From Aquabacter sp. (GTDB lineage Bacteria; Pseudomonadota; Alphaproteobacteria; Rhizobiales; Xanthobacteraceae): a DNA stretch of 5,843 nt. The notes under the pieces are model-generated. The model saw nothing but the letters and a program-made list of their open reading frames with translations, was not told where the DNA came from and searched no databases. This document shows, in pieces, positions 1-5,843 of this stretch. Every line of letters starts with the position of its first letter. Position 1 is the first letter of the stretch. The translations under genes were made by a program, and so were the position numbers. Where the stretch lies: positions 1 through 5,843 of the forward strand of contig JASBUY010000220.1 of assembly GCA_030147645.1 (NCBI GenBank). The letters are read 5' to 3'.

Positions 1-849
1 CGCTTCGGCCGTGACGGTCGCCTCGCGCATGGTGCGCGCGCCCTGGTCCACGGTCTCGGCGAAGGTCATCACTTCCCCCGCCGCAAGGCCGATTGCGGAA
101 ATGGATTGGGTCTGGCCGGCGACGGCGGCAGCCACGGATTCGGCCACGGGGCGGATCTCGCCGATGGTGCCGATGATGCGGTTCACCGCGCTGGTGCTGG
201 TGTCGGCGGCGCGCATGAGGCGCTCGATCTTGCCGGAAATCTCGCCCGTCGCGTTGCGGGTCTGGGTGGCCAGCGTCTTCACCTCGCTCGCCACCACGGC
301 GAAGCCTTTACCGAGTTCCCCGGCGCGCGCCGCCTCGATGGTCGCGTTGAGGGCGAGCAGGTTGGTCTGGCCGGCAATGTCGGAGATGAGCGAGACCACG
401 GCGCGGATTTCCGCGATGGCGCCGCGCAATTCCACGATGGCGTTGCTCGCCTCCGTGGCGGCATCGCCCGCCGAGGCCGCGAGCTGGTCGGAGGTGCGCG
501 CCTGCTGGTCGATCTCTTCATTGGTGCCGGCGAAGGCCTGGAGCGTGTCGGCCAGCGTCTTGGCGCTGGCGCGCGCCTGCTGGGTCTGGGCGGCGAGATC
601 GTCGCAATCGTGGCGGATGGCGGCGATGTCCCGCACGCCGGCCTCGGACGCCGCGCGCATGGCGGCGGCGCTCTGCGCGAGGCGCGCGCGGGCGCGGCGG
701 ATGTCGGATTCGATGAGGTCGACCGTATGGTCCTGGTTCGCCGTCCGCGCGGCGCCGTGGGGTTCGTCGGGCGGAAGGGGAGGGGCAGCGACGGTCGGCG
801 GCTCAGACGCGCGCGCGGGCGCGCTGTTCGGACGGACACGTCCCCACAT
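1..849 (-). CDS. Methyl-accepting chemotaxis protein, soluble, 3' end beyond the window
   Basis: Signalling domain of a chemoreceptor, which would control the histidine kinase CheA through CheW. The frame is open from an ATG at 849 to the window edge, giving 283 residues with no stop. Residues 1-40 are a Pro/Ala-rich tail. From about residue 43 the protein is heptad-like, Ala-rich helix. The conserved hairpin tip of the MCP signal domain lies near residues 157-194: Q161-T-N-L-L-A-L-N, then E172-A-A-R-A-G-E and G182-F-A-V-V-A. The returning helix fills the rest. There is no signal peptide, membrane segment or periplasmic sensor before the signalling domain, so the receptor looks cytosolic. Any sensor module must lie C-terminal, outside the window. 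GGAGGAG at 856-862, six bases before the ATG, supports this start. Family is certain; the ligand is unknown. Confidence 0.93.
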   Translation of the reverse strand, partial: MWGRVRPNSAPARASEPPTVAAPPLPPDEPHGAARTANQDHTVDLIESDIRRARARLAQSAAAMRAASEAGVRDIAAIRHDCDDLAAQTQQARASAKTLADTLQAFAGTNEEIDQQARTSDQLAASAGDAATEASNAIVELRGAIAEIRAVVSLISDIAGQTNLLALNATIEAARAGELGKGFAVVASEVKTLATQTRNATGEISGKIERLMRAADTSTSAVNRIIGTIGEIRPVAESVAAAVAGQTQSISAIGLAAGEVMTFAETVDQGARTMREATVTAEA

Positions 850-885
850 CCCAGGCTCCTCCGGCTTTTATCGGTCGGCTTATGT

Positions 886-901
886 ATCCAGCGGTCTGGA
901 T
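886..901. repeat. Perfect 6-bp inverted repeat upstream of the chemoreceptor gene
   Basis: ATCCAG (886-891) and CTGGAT (896-901) are exact reverse complements separated by CGGT. The repeat sits 36 bases before the chemoreceptor start, in the 105-base gap after the reductase stop codon. No run of T follows it on either strand, so it is a poor candidate for an intrinsic terminator. A protein-binding site is possible but not shown. I see no convincing sigma-70 promoter in this gap and no clear terminator for the upstream operon. Confidence 0.3.
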
Positions 902-954
902 CGCCACTCTTGCCCGAAGATTGCCATGTGCGCGCGCGGGTTGGAAGTACGCCT

Positions 955-2442
955 TTATGCTACCACCGCCGCCACGGTCGCTGCCGCCCCGCGCGCCAAG
1001 AGCGAGGCGAGATGCGCGCTGACGACGGCCTTGAAGCGCGGATCGGCGGGAAGGTCCACGCCGAAAATGTCGCGCACCCCGAGCAAGGCCTCCGCGAGGC
1101 GATGGGGGTCGCGCCCTGCGCCGTCCGCCGCCGCGCGCAGCCGCGCGGCCAGAGGATCGCGCACATCGATGGGGCCCCCGGCCTCGTCGATGCCGGTGAC
1201 ATAGCGCATCCACCCCGCCACTCCGAGGGCGATGAAGCGGATGTCGGCCCCCGCCGCGAGGCGTTCGCGGGCGGCGGCGAGCAGGCGCTGGGGCAGCTTC
1301 TGCGAGCCGTCCATGGCGATCTGCCAGGTGCGGTGGCGCAGTGCCGGATTTCGGAAGCGGTCCCGCAAGGCATGCTTGTAGGCGGCAATGTCCGTGCCGG
1401 GCGGAACATGAAGCGTCGGCGTCATCTCCTCGTCCTGCAGGCGCTCCACGAGACGCGCGAACGGGGCGCGCGCCATGGTCTCGGCGATGGTCTCGCAACC
1501 GGCGAGATAGCCGAGATAGGCAAGGCTCGAATGGGCGCCGTTGAGCAGGCGCAGCTTCATGTGTTCGAAGGGGGCGACATCCGCCACCATCTCCACGCCC
1601 ACCGCCTCGAAGGGCGGGCGGCCGGCGGGGAAATGGTCCTCCACCACCCATTGGCTGAAGGGCTCGGCCATGACCGGCCAGGCATCCTCCATGCCGAGCC
1701 GCGCGGCCACGAAGGCGCGGTCCGCGTCGGTGGTGGCGGGGGCGATACGGTCCACCATGGTGGACGGGAAGGCGACATCCCCTTCCACATAGGCGCCGAG
1801 ATCGGCATCGCGCAGCCGCGCGAGCCGCCGCGTGACGCGCCCGACCGTCTCGCCATTGGCCGGGAGATTGTCGCAGCACAGGACGGTGAAGGGGGCAAAG
1901 CCCGCCGCCCGGCGCAGGCGCAGCGCCTCCACCAAAAGGCCGGGCGCGCTGCGCGGGCGCTCCGGCGTGGCAAGGTCCGCCGCGATATCGGCGTGGGCTT
2001 CGTCCAACTCGCCCGTGGCCGGGTCGTGGCAATAGCCCTTCTCGGTGACGGTGAGCGAGACGATGCGCACGGCCGGGTCGGTCATGGCGGCGAGCAGAGC
2101 GGCCGGATCGCGCGGCGCGACCAGGGTGCGCTTCAGCGCGCCGATCACCCGCAGCTCGTCGCCCGCGCCCGAGCGCACACCCAGCGTATAAAGCCCGTCC
2201 TGCGGGTCGAGCGCCTGCGACGTGTCGGGGGAGCGCAAGCTCGCCCCGCAGATCGCCCAATCCATGTGTCCGGCGGCCAGAAGATCGTCCGCATAAACCG
2301 CCTGATGGACCCGGTGGAAGGCGCCCACCCCAAGATGCACCATGCCGACCTTGGCGGCGCTTCGGTCATAGCGCGGGCGGGCGATGGTGGCGGGCAGGCG
2401 GGACAAGGTGGCGTCGGACAGGCGCACGGCGCGCTCCCTCAC
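955..2442 (-). CDS. uxuB: Uronate reductase of the long-chain mannitol dehydrogenase family (fructuronate/tagaturonate reductase)
   Basis: NAD(P)H-dependent oxidoreductase expected to reduce a keto-uronate (fructuronate to mannonate, or tagaturonate to altronate) in the cytoplasm. The protein has 495 residues, normal for the family. The N-terminal Rossmann domain carries H36-L-G-V-G-A-F-H-R44. The C-terminal catalytic domain carries K296-L-R-L-L-N301-G-A-H304; its K-x4-N-x2-H spacing matches the catalytic Lys/Asn/His of mannitol 2-dehydrogenase. N192 (in C-D-N-L-P) and D231 (in S-T-M-V-D) match its other active-site residues. The start is a GTG at 2442 that overlaps the uxaC stop as GTGA, with no clear Shine-Dalgarno, so translation is probably coupled. 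Third gene of the unit with gntR and uxaC. The uxuB symbol rests on motif style plus the neighbouring isomerase. Tagaturonate reductase, or a polyol dehydrogenase, cannot be excluded. Confidence 0.88.
   Translation of the reverse strand: MRERAVRLSDATLSRLPATIARPRYDRSAAKVGMVHLGVGAFHRVHQAVYADDLLAAGHMDWAICGASLRSPDTSQALDPQDGLYTLGVRSGAGDELRVIGALKRTLVAPRDPAALLAAMTDPAVRIVSLTVTEKGYCHDPATGELDEAHADIAADLATPERPRSAPGLLVEALRLRRAAGFAPFTVLCCDNLPANGETVGRVTRRLARLRDADLGAYVEGDVAFPSTMVDRIAPATTDADRAFVAARLGMEDAWPVMAEPFSQWVVEDHFPAGRPPFEAVGVEMVADVAPFEHMKLRLLNGAHSSLAYLGYLAGCETIAETMARAPFARLVERLQDEEMTPTLHVPPGTDIAAYKHALRDRFRNPALRHRTWQIAMDGSQKLPQRLLAAARERLAAGADIRFIALGVAGWMRYVTGIDEAGGPIDVRDPLAARLRAAADGAGRDPHRLAEALLGVRDIFGVDLPADPRFKAVVSAHLASLLARGAAATVAAVVA
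2439..2442 (-). other. uxaC/uxuB stop-start overlap (GTGA)
   Basis: The TGA stop of uxaC (2439-2441) shares bases with the GTG start of the reductase (2440-2442). The 20 bases before the GTG contain no good Shine-Dalgarno. Reinitiation by ribosomes finishing uxaC is the simplest reading (inference). Confidence 0.75.
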
Positions 2443-3872
2443 AGCTTGTAGGCGGATTTCGCGAGGCGATAGGCGAGATCGTGGGCAAGCTCATGGGCCT
2501 CCTCCTCGTCCAGCCGGTGCTCCGCGACCAGGGTCGCGAGGAAGCCGCAATCCACGCGCCGCGCCACGTCGTGCCGGGCGGGGATGGAGGGGAAGGCGCG
2601 AGTATCGTCGTTGAAGCCCACCGTATTGTAGAAGCCGGCGGTCTCGGTCGTGGTCTCGCGGAAGCGGCGCATGCCCTCCGGGCTGTCGAAGAACCACCAG
2701 GCCGGGCCGAGCCGCAGCGCGGGATAATGGCCGGCCAGCGGGGCCAGCTCGCGGGCATAGGTGGTCTCATCCAGGGTGAACAGGATGACGGTCAGGTCCT
2801 TCTCATTCCCGAACCGGTCCAGCAGCGGCTTCAGCGCGGCCACATAATCGGTGCGGCTGGGAATATCGGCGCCCATGTCGCGGCCATGGCGGTCGAAGAT
2901 GCCGCCATTGTGGTTGCGCACCGCGCCGGGATGGATCTGCATCACCATGCCGTCCTCGAGCGACATGCGGGCCATCTCGGTCAGCATCTGGGCGCGGAAC
3001 AGCTCGGCGTCTTCGCGCGACGCGGGCCGCGCCTTGACGCGGTCGAACAGCGCCTCGGCCTCGGCGGGGGAGAGGTCTGCGGTCGCCGCCGTGGGATGGC
3101 CGTGGTCGGTGGAGGTGGCGCCGAAGCTGCGGAAATAGGCGCGGCGCAGGCGGTGGGCGTCCAGATAGCCCGACCAGGTCAGCGTGTCCTCGCCTGTGAT
3201 CTCGCCGAGCTTGACGAGGTTTGCGGCAAAGCCCTCGAAATCGGGGTCCACCACCGGGTCGGGGCGATAGGCGGTGACGACGCGCCCGGTCCAGCCGCTG
3301 TCGCGGATCATGCGGTGATATTTCAGATCGTCCAGCGGGCTTTCGGTGGTGGCGATCACCTCGATGTTGAACCGCTCGAACAGCGCGCGCGGACGGAAGG
3401 CGTCGGTGGCGAGCGCGGCGGCGATCACGTCATAGGTCGCATCCGCATTGTCGGCGCACAGCCGCTCCTCGATGCCGAACAGGCTGGAGAAGGCATGGTC
3501 CAGCCACAGCCGGGTCGGGGTGCCCCGGAACAGGTGATAATGGGCCGCGAAGCGCCGCCAGATGGCGCGCGGATCGGTCTCCACCGGCCCGCCGTCGCGG
3601 CGCGGCACGCCGAGATCCTCCAGCGCCACGCCCTGGCTGTAGAGCATGCGGAACACATAATGATCCGGCACCACGAACAGGCGGGCGGGGTCCGGGACAG
3701 GGGCGTTCTCGGCATACCAGCGCGGGTCGGTATGGCCGTGGGGCGAGACGATGGGCAGGTGCGCCACCCGCTCATACAGGCGCCGGGCGATGGCCCGCAC
3801 CGCCGGATCGGCGGGGAACAGGCGGTCGGGATGGAGGAGCGGCGAGCGGGCAGCGGTCATCGGGGCACTCAC
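2439..3872 (-). CDS. uxaC: Uronate isomerase (glucuronate/galacturonate isomerase)
   Basis: Cytoplasmic first enzyme of the isomerase pathway. The family interconverts D-glucuronate with D-fructuronate and D-galacturonate with D-tagaturonate. The 477-residue length is typical. It belongs to the amidohydrolase superfamily: the metal-binding HxH after the first strand is H45-G-H47 in S-P-H-G-H-T-D-P. Other UxaC hallmarks are A-Y-R-P-D205-P-V-V-D, Q-I-H314-P-G-A-V-R-N, and F-N-D-D423-T-R-A-F, whose D423 lines up with the catalytic Asp. The C-terminal segment R-H-D-V-A-R-R-V-D-C is also typical. The start chosen is GTG at 3872, overlapping the gntR stop as GTGA. An in-frame ATG at 3860 would remove only four residues, and neither start has a strong ribosome site. 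Second gene of the gntR-uxaC-uxuB unit. Substrate preference cannot be read from the sequence. Confidence 0.95.
   Translation of the reverse strand: MSAPMTAARSPLLHPDRLFPADPAVRAIARRLYERVAHLPIVSPHGHTDPRWYAENAPVPDPARLFVVPDHYVFRMLYSQGVALEDLGVPRRDGGPVETDPRAIWRRFAAHYHLFRGTPTRLWLDHAFSSLFGIEERLCADNADATYDVIAAALATDAFRPRALFERFNIEVIATTESPLDDLKYHRMIRDSGWTGRVVTAYRPDPVVDPDFEGFAANLVKLGEITGEDTLTWSGYLDAHRLRRAYFRSFGATSTDHGHPTAATADLSPAEAEALFDRVKARPASREDAELFRAQMLTEMARMSLEDGMVMQIHPGAVRNHNGGIFDRHGRDMGADIPSRTDYVAALKPLLDRFGNEKDLTVILFTLDETTYARELAPLAGHYPALRLGPAWWFFDSPEGMRRFRETTTETAGFYNTVGFNDDTRAFPSIPARHDVARRVDCGFLATLVAEHRLDEEEAHELAHDLAYRLAKSAYKL
3869..3872 (-). other. gntR/uxaC stop-start overlap (GTGA)
   Basis: The TGA stop of gntR (3869-3871) overlaps the GTG start of uxaC (3870-3872), the same arrangement as at the next junction. 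Because of this, the repressor and the isomerase almost certainly share a transcript and are probably translationally coupled. An ATG twelve bases further into uxaC weakens the claim slightly. Confidence 0.7.
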
Positions 3873-4633
3873 GCAAGCGAGGGAAGAGGGGCCGGGCCGA
3901 CGGCGCCGGGCAGGTCGAAATAATCGGGATGGGCTTCGGCCAGCGCATCCACGCTCGGCAGCACCCGGTCGAGATGGCGCGCCATGGCGCTCTCGGCGGC
4001 GTCGGCGTCATGTCCGGCAATGGCATCCACGATGGCGCGGTGCTCGGCCATGACGCTGGCGCGGCGGTCGGCGGCGGGCAAGGTGAGGATGCGGCAGCGG
4101 TCCACCTGGGCCTTTTCGGCGCGCACCACGCGCCAGAGATTGGGATGGCCGGCAATCTCGGCCACCATCTGGTGGAAGTCCTCGTCCGCCTTGTGGAAAT
4201 CCGCGAGCCGACCTTCCTCGTGAGCGCTCGCTTGCGTCGCGAGGCCTGAGGCGAGACGGGCGATGTCGCCGGCGCCGGCATGGCGCGCGGCCTCGCGCAC
4301 GGCGGTGCGCTCCAGCGCCTGGCGGATCACCATGGCGTCGCGCACCGCGGGGCGCGAGATGCGCGAGACGAAGGTGCCGTATTGGGGGAAGATGTCGACC
4401 AAACGCTCGTCGGCGAGCTTCAGCACGGCCTCGCGCACCGGCGTCCGCGAGACACCGCAGGCGAGCGCCAGCTGCTTCTCCTGCAGCGCCGTTCCCGGCG
4501 CGATCTCCATGCCGATGATCTGCCCGCGCAACCATTCATAGATGCGCTGCGAGGCGGTGACGCCGCGCAGCTTTTCCATGAGCGGCCCGCCGGCGGCGGG
4601 AGGCCCCGCCGTTCCCCGAGCGCCACGCGCCAC
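3869..4633 (-). CDS. GntR-family regulator with FCD ligand domain (FadR subfamily), probable uronate-locus repressor
   Basis: DNA-binding regulator, 254 residues from the start chosen here. After a low-complexity Gly/Ala/Pro leader (residues 1-18), a winged helix-turn-helix covers about residues 19-93, with the family signature C-G-V-S-R-T-P-V-R-E-A-V near 59-70 and the wing Q-Y-G-T-F-V-S near 84-90. The FCD all-helical effector domain follows from about 97 to 225. D150-E-D-F-H154, H198 and H220 are candidate metal ligands of this domain. The start is the GTG at 4633 because GGAGGA lies four bases before it. ATG at 4579 (236 residues) lacks a ribosome site. ATG at 4684 lies inside the palindrome and upstream of the predicted transcript start. 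First gene of the unit. Its likely ligand is a uronate or pathway intermediate, inferred from context only. Confidence 0.9.
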   Translation of the reverse strand: MARGARGTAGPPAAGGPLMEKLRGVTASQRIYEWLRGQIIGMEIAPGTALQEKQLALACGVSRTPVREAVLKLADERLVDIFPQYGTFVSRISRPAVRDAMVIRQALERTAVREAARHAGAGDIARLASGLATQASAHEEGRLADFHKADEDFHQMVAEIAGHPNLWRVVRAEKAQVDRCRILTLPAADRRASVMAEHRAIVDAIAGHDADAAESAMARHLDRVLPSVDALAEAHPDYFDLPGAVGPAPLPSLA

Positions 4634-4637
4634 GTCT

Positions 4638-4643
4638 TCCTCC
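4638..4643 (-). promoter_or_regulatory. Ribosome binding site that decides the gntR start
   Basis: GGAGGA on the minus strand, followed by AGAC and then GTG at 4633. The uxaA gene has the same arrangement (GGAGGAG, CGAC, ATG), so a four-base spacer is normal here. It favours the GTG over the in-frame ATGs at 4684 and 4579. Confidence 0.6.
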
Positions 4644-4652
4644 GAACCATTC

Positions 4653-4681
4653 TTGTTTTGCTTCCAGCACTGATATATTAG
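4653..4681 (+). promoter_or_regulatory. Possible promoter for uxaA
   Basis: TTGTTT (4653-4658) and TATTAG (4676-4681) are spaced by 17 bases in a short AT-rich island. The -10 element would lie inside the palindrome at 4671-4688, so a bound repressor would block it. TATATT at 4674 with a 15-base spacer is an alternative. The match is modest and rests mainly on position. Confidence 0.35.
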
Positions 4682-4698
4682 CATATCAGAAGCGTCAA
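4670..4698 (-). promoter_or_regulatory. Candidate promoter for the gntR-uxaC-uxuB unit
   Basis: On the minus strand, TTGACG (4698-4693) is a good -35 box. TATCAG (4675-4670) follows after 17 bases as a weaker -10 box. Transcription would begin near 4662, which leaves a leader of about 29 bases before the GTG at 4633. The palindrome lies between and across the two boxes, as expected for a repressed and autoregulated promoter. Predicted from sequence match only. Confidence 0.45.
4671..4688. promoter_or_regulatory. Palindromic operator candidate for the GntR regulator
   Basis: TGATAT (4671-4676) and ATATCA (4683-4688) are exact reverse complements around a six-base centre, ATTAGC. The site is AT-rich in otherwise GC-rich DNA. 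It lies between the divergent gntR and uxaA genes and overlaps the predicted promoter elements of both. FadR-type GntR regulators bind short palindromes and often control their own divergent promoter, so this is the natural binding site. Binding itself is inferred. Confidence 0.6.
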
Positions 4699-4701
4699 TG
4701 C

Positions 4702-4718
4702 GGCGGCCCCGTGCCGCC
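4702..4718 (+). other. Leader stem-loop 1 upstream of uxaA
   Basis: GGCGGC (4702-4707) pairs exactly with GCCGCC (4713-4718) around a five-base loop. All six pairs are G-C. It would form in the uxaA leader if transcription starts near the palindrome. High GC makes chance pairing quite likely. Confidence 0.35.
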
Positions 4719-4730
4719 CTGGATGCGACA

Positions 4731-4750
4731 GCCCCGGCTTGAACCGGGGC
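4731..4750 (+). other. Leader stem-loop 2 just before the uxaA ribosome site
   Basis: GCCCCGG (4731-4737) pairs exactly with CCGGGGC (4744-4750) around the six-base loop CTTGAA. The stem ends three bases before the GGGAGGAG ribosome site. No U-tract follows, so it is not an intrinsic terminator. It may protect the message or affect access to the ribosome site; its role is unknown. Confidence 0.4.
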
Positions 4751-4752
4751 GC

Positions 4753-4760
4753 GGGAGGAG
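4753..4760 (+). promoter_or_regulatory. Strong ribosome binding site of uxaA
   Basis: GGGAGGAG, followed by CGAC and the ATG at 4765. It fixes the uxaA start, and the reading frame from that ATG gives a complete SAF domain. Confidence 0.8.
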
Positions 4761-4764
4761 CGAC

Positions 4765-5843
4765 ATGAGCGAACGTCTGCAAGCGGCCGCGCCGCGCACC
4801 TTGCGCCTCGGCGCGCAGGACAACGTGGCGGTGGCCCTCGACAGCCTCGCCGAAGGCGCGCACGTTTCGGGCGTCACCATCACGGCCCGCGTGCCGCGCG
4901 GCCATAAATTCGCGCTCGTCCCGATTCCCGATGGCGCGCCCATCCTGAAATTCGGACAGATCATCGGGTTTGCCGCCGGCAACATCGCGCCCGGCGCCCA
5001 TGTGCATGTCCACAATGTGGTGCTGCACGATTTCGCCCGCGATTATGCCTTCTCCGCCGATGCACGCGAAGAAGTGCTGCTGCCGGAGGCCGAGCGGGCG
5101 CATTTCATGGGCTTCCGCCGGTCCAATGCCCGCACCGGCACGCGCAATTATCTCGGCATCCTGACCTCGGTGAATTGCTCGGCGTCCGTGGCGCGATTCG
5201 CGGCCCGCGAACTGGAGCGTTCCGGCGCGCTCGATGCCTTTCCCGGCATTGACGGCGTGGTGCCCATCGTCCACGGGACCGGCTGCGGCATGGCCTCCAA
5301 GGGCGAGGGCTTCGACGTGCTCTCCCGCACGCTCTGGGGCTATGCCACCCACCCCAATTTCGCCGCCGTGGTGATGGTGGGACTCGGCTGCGAGATGTTC
5401 CAGATTGCCCGCTTCAAGTCGGAATATGGGGTGGACGAGACCGACGCCTTCCGCACCCTCACCATCCAGGACGAGGGCGGGACGCGGCGCACCGTGGAGC
5501 ATATTGTCGGCGCGCTGACCGAGATGCTGCCCTCGGCCGGCGCCTGGACGCGCGAGGCGCGGCCCTTGTCGGAGCTGGTCCTGGCGCTGCAATGCGGCGG
5601 GTCGGACGGCTATTCCGCCCTCACCGCCAATCCCGCGCTCGGCGTCGCCTCGGACCTTCTGGTGCGCCATGGCGGCACGTCCAGCCTCTCCGAGACGCCG
5701 GAAATCTACGGCGCCGAACACCTGCTGACGCGCCGCGCGGTCAGCCGCGCGGTGGGGGAGAAGCTGGTTGAGCGCATCAAGTGGTGGGAGGACTATACGC
5801 AGCGCAATGGCGGGGAGATGAACAACAATCCCTCGCCGGGCAA
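4765..5843 (+). CDS. uxaA: Altronate dehydratase (UxaA family), 3' end beyond the window
   Basis: Metal-dependent dehydratase expected to turn D-altronate into 2-keto-3-deoxygluconate in the cytoplasm. The frame is open from ATG 4765 to the window edge: 359 residues of a family usually near 500. The N-terminal SAF domain spans about residues 12-88 (D19-N-V-A-V-A-L, R46-G-H-K, I67-G-F-A, H79-V-H-V-H-N). The large dehydratase domain starts near 115 with G-F-R-R-S-N-A-R-T-G-T-R-N. It contains T135-S-V-N-C138, H170-G-T-G-C174-G, G206-L-G-C209-E, Q276-C277-G-G-S-D-G, T287-A-N-P and the start of N-P-S-P-G at 355. These cysteine-bearing blocks are shared with galactarate dehydratase (GarD). The uronate neighbours and the E-T-P-E-I-Y-G-A-E-H block favour UxaA. 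Divergent from gntR, sharing its control region. Truncated only by the window edge. Confidence 0.9.
   Translation, partial: MSERLQAAAPRTLRLGAQDNVAVALDSLAEGAHVSGVTITARVPRGHKFALVPIPDGAPILKFGQIIGFAAGNIAPGAHVHVHNVVLHDFARDYAFSADAREEVLLPEAERAHFMGFRRSNARTGTRNYLGILTSVNCSASVARFAARELERSGALDAFPGIDGVVPIVHGTGCGMASKGEGFDVLSRTLWGYATHPNFAAVVMVGLGCEMFQIARFKSEYGVDETDAFRTLTIQDEGGTRRTVEHIVGALTEMLPSAGAWTREARPLSELVLALQCGGSDGYSALTANPALGVASDLLVRHGGTSSLSETPEIYGAEHLLTRRAVSRAVGEKLVERIKWWEDYTQRNGGEMNNNPSPG

Noticed and set aside
279..839. 186-codon minus-strand frame starting just inside the chemoreceptor
   Set aside because: It is an Arg/Pro-rich shifted-frame shadow. The frame from ATG 849 gives the MCP signalling domain instead.
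862..880. Sigma-28-like flagellar promoter (CCGATAA) ahead of the chemoreceptor
   Set aside because: The -10-like match has no TAAAG-like -35 partner at the right distance and lies too close to the ribosome site to leave a leader.
850..954. Intrinsic terminator after the reductase gene
   Set aside because: No G-C stem followed by a T-tract is visible on the minus strand. The operon may end by another mechanism or read through.
106..2451. 781-codon open frame on the plus strand, antisense to the chemoreceptor and the reductase
   Set aside because: It is rich in Gly/Ala/Arg/His with no recognisable domain, runs opposite two clearly identified families, and crosses their intergenic gap. High-GC coding DNA commonly leaves such open antisense frames.
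2481..3923. 480-codon plus-strand open frame antisense to uxaC
   Set aside because: Low-complexity composition with no domain. The opposite strand encodes a full-length uronate isomerase with family motifs throughout.
4731..4750. Stem-loop resembling a tRNA T-arm or a terminator
   Set aside because: The loop lacks the TTCRANY pattern in the right place and there are no other tRNA arms. No T-run follows for termination.
4678..5721. 347-codon minus-strand open frame antisense to uxaA
   Set aside because: The plus strand has a strong ribosome site and uninterrupted UxaA-family motifs. The antisense frame has none and would overlap the regulatory region.
1..5843. Mobile element, CRISPR array, defence genes or a novel system
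   Set aside because: No transposase, integrase, spaced repeats or unexplained gene clusters were seen. All coding capacity is accounted for by known families.

Overview
The window is high-GC DNA (codon third positions strongly G/C). The proteins resemble those of alphaproteobacteria, most likely Hyphomicrobiales of the Xanthobacter/Azorhizobium type. That assignment is inferred from protein style and base composition, not from a marker gene.

Layout, left to right. Positions 1-849 (minus) hold the first 283 residues of a soluble methyl-accepting chemotaxis protein whose 3' end lies off the left edge. A 105-base gap follows, carrying a small perfect inverted repeat. Positions 955-4633 (minus) form a tightly packed three-gene unit, read right to left: a GntR-family FCD-type repressor, the uronate isomerase UxaC, and a long-chain mannitol dehydrogenase-family uronate reductase (UxuB/UxaB type). 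Both junctions are 4-base GTGA overlaps. Positions 4634-4764 are a divergent control region with an AT-rich palindrome, promoter-like elements facing both ways, and two stem-loops in the rightward leader. Positions 4765-5843 (plus) hold a UxaA-type altronate dehydratase that runs off the right edge.

Together these genes make a hexuronate (galacturonate/glucuronate) catabolic locus of the isomerase pathway. UxaC converts the aldo-uronate to a keto-uronate, the reductase makes the aldonate (altronate or mannonate), and UxaA dehydrates altronate to 2-keto-3-deoxygluconate. The GntR protein is the obvious candidate for controlling both divergent transcripts through the palindrome at 4671-4688. 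No mannonate dehydratase, KDG kinase, KDPG aldolase or uptake system is in the window.

I see no sign of an undescribed system, defence island, mobile element, CRISPR array or RNA gene. The points worth a second look are the regulatory layout, the mismatch between reductase type and dehydratase type, the choice of repressor start codon, and a chemoreceptor with no N-terminal sensor next to sugar-acid genes.
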